Source: Cyclina sinensis
Lineage: Eukaryota > Mollusca > Bivalvia > Venerida > Veneridae
Assembly (NCBI GenBank): GCA_012932295.1
Contig: JAAONU010000001.1
Coordinates: 45,295,134 to 45,359,133, forward strand
Reading direction: 5' to 3'
Length of the DNA: 64,000 bases
Each line of letters begins with the position of its first letter. Position 1 is the first letter of the stretch. Position numbers and translations under genes: made by a program. Positions 56,868-64,000 of the stretch are shown one piece after another. The notes beneath the pieces were generated by a model. The model saw nothing but the letters and a program-made list of their open reading frames with translations, was not told the DNA's origin and ran no database searches.

Positions 56868-58915
56868 AGACACTCACAGCCATTCCATCAGAAAAAATAT
56901 CTACTTAAAATTTCTGTTTCATGATTGTGAATATAATATGCATGAGCTGTTGAATTGTTATTTATTTATAATTTCCTACATTTAGACAAACACATGCAAA
57001 GAATATATTCCTACACTGCACCAGTGTTGCAATATAAACAAACAGAGTTTAAAGTTTGTCAGCTTAAGTATTTTTTAAGGACCATCACAAAATATTGCCA
57101 GCCAAGATAATGCATTGCATTTCTCATGCATTCTAAATATATTTTTTGTGCTTTAACTTAAATATTTATATACCGTAATATAGGATGATGAAATAAGTGA
57201 GCATAATAAAATAAATAAAATAATGAAAAGATTTGACGAAAAATATCTGTTCACTAGGACTGTGGAACACAAATAGGCTTACCTTCACTCCAAAGAATAA
57301 AGTCCATGCATTGTTACCTTTCAGAGACAATGTTCTGAATATATTTTCTTTGGATATTTTTGCTTGTATTAAATTGATAAAAATATTGTATCTGATATCT
57401 GTTTCAGACTCGTTTTATGTACACAGAATAGAGATTAGCTGCTGGCTTCATTTTTATATATATCAGATATGCTTATAAAGGATTAGAATGTTTATGGATG
57501 TTAGGCGATACATTACATTTTCACGGCTTTACTTCAGGGATATCTGACTGCATGAGCGCGTATTTTTTATGCTTGAATTAACGAAAGGTGTGACGGAGAT
57601 TACATTGTGGAGATAGACAAAATTTTCTCATAAACATTCCTTGCAATAGTCAAAAGAAAATAACAAACAAACTGATAGGTGGCTTCTTGTAATGTCTTGT
57701 TATGTTATAAAATTGTAACATTTTAAATTCATGCCCAATTTACGTTTCACAATTATTTGAAAATCTCTTTGAATAAAATTTATGAAATTGAGATGTGAAA
57801 TGTACGTAAATATATTCAAGACTCATTGGCTGTTTTAATACAAATAATATAAATATTGGTGCATGACATTTATGTCTTTTTGTTTGTTTCTTTTTAAATT
57901 TCCATGTAGCGTAATTTAGATGTTATGAAAGAAGTGTTTACTTTTTTTATCATTTGTCGTGGATCTCAGTTTAAGATTGACAGAAAATATTTGAAAAATT
58001 AAAGTCAAAGTTTTTAGAGTCATATTTAACTTAAACGGAAGCATTCTTGAAAAAAGAAAAAAAAAACTGAAAAAATTGTTTGGAAAATAAAAAAATGGAA
58101 AAGGGAGGATTAGTGTAATAGATATTTATGTGGAAACTTAACCTTCTTGTTTGATATAACTAAAGTGCAGAATTCTTTGTAAAATCAAAGCTATTAGTTT
58201 AAAGTATCATAAAACTCGATCAAGATTTCAGGGAAATTAAAAATTTTTAAACATTGCCTTTTTATGGTATAAAATTTCATCCAAATGAAAAAAAATTCTG
58301 CCGATGTCATATTTGGTATGTGTGTGTCTGTTTGCAGTCTGTGTAAGGATATATGCCCCTTCTAAAATTACACAAACGGGACCCTTTTGCAAGACCTTCG
58401 AATCTTGAGACATTCATACATGATCATTACCCTGACATATATTACATCGGGTCTGATGCATGTTGACGGAGATGACAGGAAGATTACAGTTTACTGTCCT
58501 ATATCTTTGCAAATCACTTACATAAACTGTAATTGTGTCTCGGCAAAACCTGTAATTAGAACTGAGCAGTCACAAACCAGACCTTGGGGAGCGGAGGTAT
58601 TGCATAATTTACTGATAGATTAAATTTATTTAAGGTAAACGTTTTTCTTTGCGGGCAAAAGAAGATTTGAATTTTCAATTTTTAACGCATTCCTGACTTA
58701 TGAACTGTGGCTATGCAAACATTTTATAAGTTGCTTTCATCATCGTTATTGTCTGTTTGTAGATGATTTTTAAGTACAAGTAATATCTGATTTTGCACAT
58801 AAAGTTAAGTCTCTGAGGTTATTTGAATGTCTACTTTTGCTTTGAAAATGCTTATTTTTGTTCAACAAAACATTACTATAAATGACGTTGGTATCTCAAA
58901 CTTTTAAGTGACAGT
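56868..58915. other. No gene seen
   Basis: AT-rich. The stretch 58360-58625 is less AT-rich and open on plus for 78 codons, but has no recognised domain or splice context. Confidence 0.45.
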
Positions 58916-59145
58916 GACCAGTGATCTTGTTTGTTTTGGGGTTTAACGCCAATTTCAACATATAACGGTTATATCTCCTCGGTCAGTCCACCTAACCAGT
59001 TTTCCTGGATAACTAACCAGTAATTGCCAATTTCTCAGCAAGTGACTGACTACTGTTCCCACATGATCTACTCTGAATCAGCAGTGAGAGACAAATGAAC
59101 ATTAGACTCAAAGTCTGAGATCAATTGTCAGGGAGACCAGTGATC
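58916..59145 (+). mobile_element. Short retroposon-like repeat with 11-bp target-site duplication
   Basis: GACCAGTGATC occurs exactly at 58916-58926 and 59135-59145, bounding a 208-bp insert that starts TTGTTTGTTTTGGGGTTTAA (then CGCC), a phrase I know as widespread in mollusc genomes. The insert has no tRNA-type boxes that I can see and no coding capacity. Confidence 0.75.
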
Positions 59146-61159
59146 ATCCAGATGTGCAGTTTTAACAAACAGTCTAATTTGACTCACTTGTTCATAATTG
59201 CTGAGATTTGATTGTCTCAATGATGAAAAACAATTTGCTCTTTTAATTGTTGTGAATAAAGACTGAATTGAAGATGTAACTTTTATATCATTGTGGGTGT
59301 TAATAAATTTTTTTCCTCAATCTTTGATTTGGGGATTCCTTCAGATGTCAGTCTGAAGATAATCAAATACAGAAAAAAAATTAAAAGAAGATTTTATAGT
59401 TGAAAGCTATTTAATGCCAAACTGATAAAACTAACATTACAAGTGGAATGTGTTTTACCTTTTATAAAAGATGTAATACATGTATTATTGTAAGTTAGAG
59501 TTCAGAGCATAGATTTTTATAGCTCTCTCAAGTAAAGTTTTTATGTCCTATGTTGTAGAACAATTGTTTGTTTTTTTGCTGCCTAGCAAAACTGTTTGAT
59601 TTTTTGAATGGAAAAGTTTGGTCACTGTATACTTAACAAGTTGATGTCCAAATTTGAAGTTTTCGTAAGTTCCAGTTCTCTGAATATAAATTACTAGACA
59701 GACAAAGAGAAATAACGCACAAGCTTTAATTATATGCTGGCGACTTAATTTCCCAGACAAAACAGTTCAAGAAAATTGACATGGAAATAACAGGTTTTGA
59801 AGCAGATCAATCTTATTTGCTTCGAAGTCAATCATTCAGTTTCATTTGATTTAACGGAAAAAAGTCAGAATGTGCTTGTGGACACTAATCAAGGAAATTA
59901 TTACGGCATACAGACAGAAGACATTAGAGTAAGTGATGATGCCGAGACCAAGCTAGACTTGTAATTCACAGACTGGACATTCTAGCCCATAAACAGCAAA
60001 TATTATCAGTCGTTGTCTAATTGAATTTGTGAGTAACCAATATATACAATGATATACTCATATTGGAATGGAGACTTATTGATCATTATCCAGGCAACTG
60101 GAAAAAAAGCTTGCCAATAAATATGAAATATTAATTTAAGAAATGTGATAGACTCTGATATTTGACCTTTTAGCACACACTGGAGACTGAATTACTCCCT
60201 ATAGCTTTGGCTTTGAGTTGCGACTTCAATTTTGCCAATACAGTATAGCAAAAAATTATGATCATTTTTTATGATTCATGAGACATTAAATAATGATTTA
60301 ATAATAAAAAAATCTTTTAGCTAAAATATTTAGGTTCCAGAGCAGCTGCAGATGGAAGTGTGTTGATCAGTGCTTATCCTATGTACCAGTCATGGAGTAT
60401 TTATATTATTTTCATGACCTTGTAACTTGGTGTTTACTGTATTTCTTTACTGAATGCTAATATGTATGCTGTCTTCATTGCATCTAGTAGGCTCATGTTT
60501 ATTATTATGATGGCTTATTCTGGCAAGAAGTGAGTGGGAATGGTTATCAGCTTTCTAGATGAGTTGACATTGCTACAATCAGCGTTCAAATCTTCCCTTC
60601 AGGCAGCAATTTATAATCCAGAGTGATCCAATCTCTGGATCTCGCTATTTCCCTGTTGTTTTCATCTCCCTTGCAAAATTGTTCAGGGATGTCTCAAATG
60701 CTTTTAACCTTGTTAGTGTTAGCAGTAAAACAATGAATAGAAGAAGGCTATTGAATCAGTTCATAATTGAATAACAGGAAGTCTTTAAATATTTAAGCTC
60801 GTCAAAATTGTTATTGAAGAGCACTTATAATAATAAAGGCCTTTTAAAGTAGCAGAAAGTGAATGTATATAATCTTGAAATCTGTGAGCTCAATTTAACA
60901 AAGGTGTAGATTTGAACTCAGTTGCCCACCTGATTTTTTATAAATTTCATAGTTACATTTCACATTTTGTATTTTGCATGAGGCCTATGTATAGTACTTT
61001 ACAAAAGAGAGGGTAAAAAAACCCCAAGACTTAGCAGGATGAGATATAATTTGACAGAACTGTAAGAGCTGTAAAAGTTTCAGTCCTAATTAATAACTAT
61101 ATATAAAGGATTCGCAATTAACTTCACATATTTGCAAAATGTGAGTAAAATCAAAAAAA
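59146..61159. other. No gene seen
   Basis: AT-rich. A TTG-initiated minus-strand frame at 59548-59760 encodes a hydrophobic N-terminus but lacks an ATG and any homologous continuation. The stretch 60500-60850 has higher sequence complexity; nothing coding is seen. Confidence 0.45.
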
Positions 61160-61523
61160 TGCGAGTGACTTTCATTGAAACTCGCAAAATTTTGCAAGTC
61201 ATATTCACCGGATGGACAGGAACCTGTTTTATTTGTGCGCTTCGACAGATTATGTATAACCTCTGTTTCTTGTTGAAAGCGCTCGTTTATTATTATTATT
61301 TTAGACTGTTGTGTTAGAGAAAGACTGCTGATAATTAATGCTTAACATTTAGTAGTAACCTTTTTATTGTTCTCTACATTTAGAGCAAACAATTTCTAGA
61401 GATATTTTGTAGTAGGGAGATTTTTGAAATTAAAAAAAAAAAATTACATATTTCGTTTTTTTTGCAAGAACATTTTCTATTTTTCGAGTCTTCGAGAAAG
61501 TCACTCGCAAAAAAATGCGAGTG
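61160..61523 (+). mobile_element. Hairpin-ended repeat element
   Basis: TGCGAGTGACTTTC (61160-61173) is repeated exactly in inverted orientation at 61496-61509. The right end also forms the palindrome CACTCGCA-AAAAAA-TGCGAGTG (61502-61523), and the left end folds GCGAGT...ACTCGC. It is non-coding; boundaries beyond the arms are uncertain. Confidence 0.55.
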
Positions 61524-64000
61524 CCAATTTTTACCAAATTCTAACCCTGTATATATATAAATATTATAAAATGTTAGAAATAAGAAAGAACATGTTTATG
61601 TCAGCAAAATATGGTAAGTATGAAAAAATTGTTACATATTTTATGCATTTTGTTTTCTTAAATTGTTTTGACACTGAAGATGTAATGGTTTCCTAAGGGT
61701 CATTTAAGGGGTCATCTGGAATTTTCATTATCTTGCATCATATCATGAATACATGTAAGATTGTATCTGTTGTTTTCATATGGTTGGTATGATATCTCAA
61801 CATCAGATGTAATAAAGCAGGTGATAACAAAACTGTTGCCTAATGTCTTTGTTTTATCAGATTTTACCATCTTTAATTGTCTTTTCATCTCTTTCATAAT
61901 GAGAAAGCTTTTTCTTATATGATATAAGCTGCAATAAAGATTTGATTTTATTCTTTGTTGTAAGCTGCTGTAAAATTTGATAATGATTATGCCGGAGAAA
62001 CAAATTGTAAAATAGAAAGTTGTAAGCCTAGTTTCGAGTTAATCAGCAAAATAAAATAAAATAAGTTTATCAGATAATTCTGATAGACAGGATGATAAGA
62101 ATATACAAAGTTCAAATCGAAAATCCCTCGGTGACTTTTTCTTTTAATTTATTTACCTTCTAACACCTGGCCTAAAATAATCTATAAAAGTCAATTGTTA
62201 CCAAGTATTTGCCGTGTTCCCTACTAGTGCTTGGCACACAATTCATTTATAATCCGGAACTGTATAACATACATTACAGTGCTCTTAAAAAGTAACCCAT
62301 TATGAAGCCATATTTCTTTTTAGAAAATTGTTCTTACAATTTTTTTGTCATTGTAAAAGCTTTCTTGAAACAGCTTGTTCTTTTCCCAAGTTTATACCTA
62401 ACAAAGAGAATTGACTTCCACCGTATGTGCTGATTGATAGTTTGTATCTTTATAGTAAATTAGAATATAAGTGGCACCCATAAACCTTTTCTAGGCAGAT
62501 TATGAACTAGATATGAAAAAGATGTCACATTGTGAGTGACAATTAAATACAGATGTGTTGTTCAGTATCACATGGAGAATTAATTGTCTGAAAGGGGAAA
62601 CTAGCTTTTTTAAAGCCTATCCGGATACAATTTGTTCACTTGTTCAATATTTCTAAGACGGGAACTTTCAGAACAATAGCCATTTCTTACTATGTCTCAC
62701 AAATTAGTGTGTTCACTGGAACTCCTAGACAGTTCATGTCTTGTTTAGGGATCATTCTAAGAAACAGAAATACCGTTCAAAGTTAAAGTTAATTTTGTAA
62801 ACTTCTTTTCATACTAACATAATTATATAACCTTCCCTTTGTAGCAATTGCCGTCAGGCAGTTTTGTTGATATATATATATACTCTGTAACTACTTCACA
62901 GTAGTTTACACCATTTGGTAAAAAATCTTTAAGACTTAACAAATATTTAAAATACATTTTTAACTTTCAAGTAATCTTCTAGTTATAATATTCTTAAGAG
63001 CCTTGGCATAAAATAACACAGAATTCTATGACAGATGATAATGCCATGATGATGCATAAAATAAGAATCTTTAATTACCTCCCTTTTATCTCTTTTTCAT
63101 TTCTGTGTGTTAAATTAGAAACACACTGGGTGTTCTAATGTTAATAGCTTGAAGACAAACAAAAGCTTTCTATATGTTGTAACATAAAATCCTAGATATG
63201 ATATGGTATTAAATCTTTTGGCTCAGTTGTAAGGTAGTTCCTTTTGCACTCAAAGAGCTTAATGCATTTTTATTGCTTTATATTTCATTTTTATATGGCT
63301 TGAATAATTGTCATAGTTTGATGTTGATTTCTTCCTGAAATTCTTTTGCTGTAATTTGATTTATTTGACTTGAATTAATAAAGTAATTGCTTTCTTACTC
63401 TTTGATGTTTAATTCCTGTAAAAAAATTTAATCGAAGAGGTTTCTTTTATAAAAAGGTTAAAAGATAGCAATATGTTTCAAAGAAGTGTCTGAAAAGAAA
63501 AGGATAACATTTTTTTCTCTCATATCTTCAGTCTGTAGCAATGGGTCCATTTATTTGATGTATGTCATTTTGCTAGAATTGTTTTATCAGCTTCATGATC
63601 ATAAGCAATATTCATTAGTGCGATTTCACTATCTGAGGAACGCTGGTCTCTGTGGAACAATCGCTGTGTATTACCCATACATATATTCATACTATTTTCC
63701 TCCTAGCGTTTAACTATTTATTACCAGAATTGTCAGAGGCTTACAAGATTTATTAATATCTTTTGGCAGGTTTATCATTAGGTTAAAAAATTCAGTAGTC
63801 TGCTATCTGCATTATGTTAATGTTGTTGCGCATTTTTATGATGATATGTTTTCTATTAACTCCCTTTATTACCCAGTCTCGATTAAACAGAAAAATATGA
63901 CAGTTCCCGCTGATAAGCCGTCAGGGTGTATATTAGGTTATAATAAAAAGATAATCATGTGACTGTGAAAGTTAATTTGCAATACCAATGGGGGACCAGT
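61524..64000. other. No gene seen
   Basis: AT-rich to the window edge; no supported exon of UTP6 or of any other gene. Confidence 0.5.

Noticed and set aside
59548..59760. Type II membrane-like N-terminus on minus (basic start, hydrophobic stretch, possible stem)
   Set aside because: The frame has no ATG (it opens at TTG after a TGA), no recognisable continuation, and weak splice context.

Overview
The window looks like nuclear DNA of a bivalve mollusc, probably a clam-like heterodont. It is AT-rich, genes are split by GT-AG introns, and it carries several dispersed repeats of a kind I know from bivalve genomes: elements with short inverted termini, a CCGT-type microsatellite and a core of about 150-bp tandem units. 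The assignment to bivalves is inference. I see no bacterial genes, rRNA, intact tRNA, CRISPR array or viral genes.

Left part (1-12.1 kb). Twelve consecutive plus-strand coding exons (1044-12120) keep one reading frame across every junction and match UTP6, the HAT-repeat protein of the U3 snoRNP/SSU processome. The first exon(s) lie upstream of the window. The C-terminal half is not found, so the last visible intron (from 12121) would run to the window edge, at least 51.9 kb. The early introns are compact (275-1064 bp), except intron 7, which holds a 1.56-kb repeat element, and intron 11, which holds a MITE followed by a 1.67-kb 50-bp minisatellite.

Middle (12.1-45 kb). This is dominated by repeats: several pearl/Helentron-like non-autonomous elements (truncated at 12.16 and 13.69 kb; intact or nearly so at 19.28, 23.51, 24.99, 31.35 and 40.36 kb), a piggyBac-like MITE at 17.13 kb, two copies of a 200-bp dispersed repeat (18.8 and 26.7 kb), a GAT microsatellite (16.19 kb), a 3.3-kb array of 36-bp units (33.1-36.4 kb) and a decayed CTAGAATA-type repeat (39.7-40.3 kb).

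Nested gene (45.67-47.07 kb, minus strand). A single-exon 466-codon ORF encodes a one-pass membrane protein with a tiny N-terminus and a roughly 430-residue cytoplasmic tail carrying proline-rich, NPxxY, DSGxxS and C-terminal PDZ-ligand motifs. It lies antisense inside the giant presumed UTP6 intron. I do not recognise its family.

Right part (47.1-64 kb). Mostly unannotated AT-rich DNA, with a locally CpG-bearing stretch at 53.55-53.72 kb that could be the nested gene's promoter, a 26-base G run, a minus-strand G4 motif, a repeat bounded by an 11-bp target-site duplication (58.9-59.15 kb) and one hairpin-ended repeat (61.16-61.52 kb).

The most interesting observation is that four dispersed-repeat families with unrelated terminal sequences share one end grammar: a left-end hairpin, a CCGT-like microsatellite, a tandem core, the left arm repeated in inverted orientation, a right-end hairpin, and a terminal CTWGTT.
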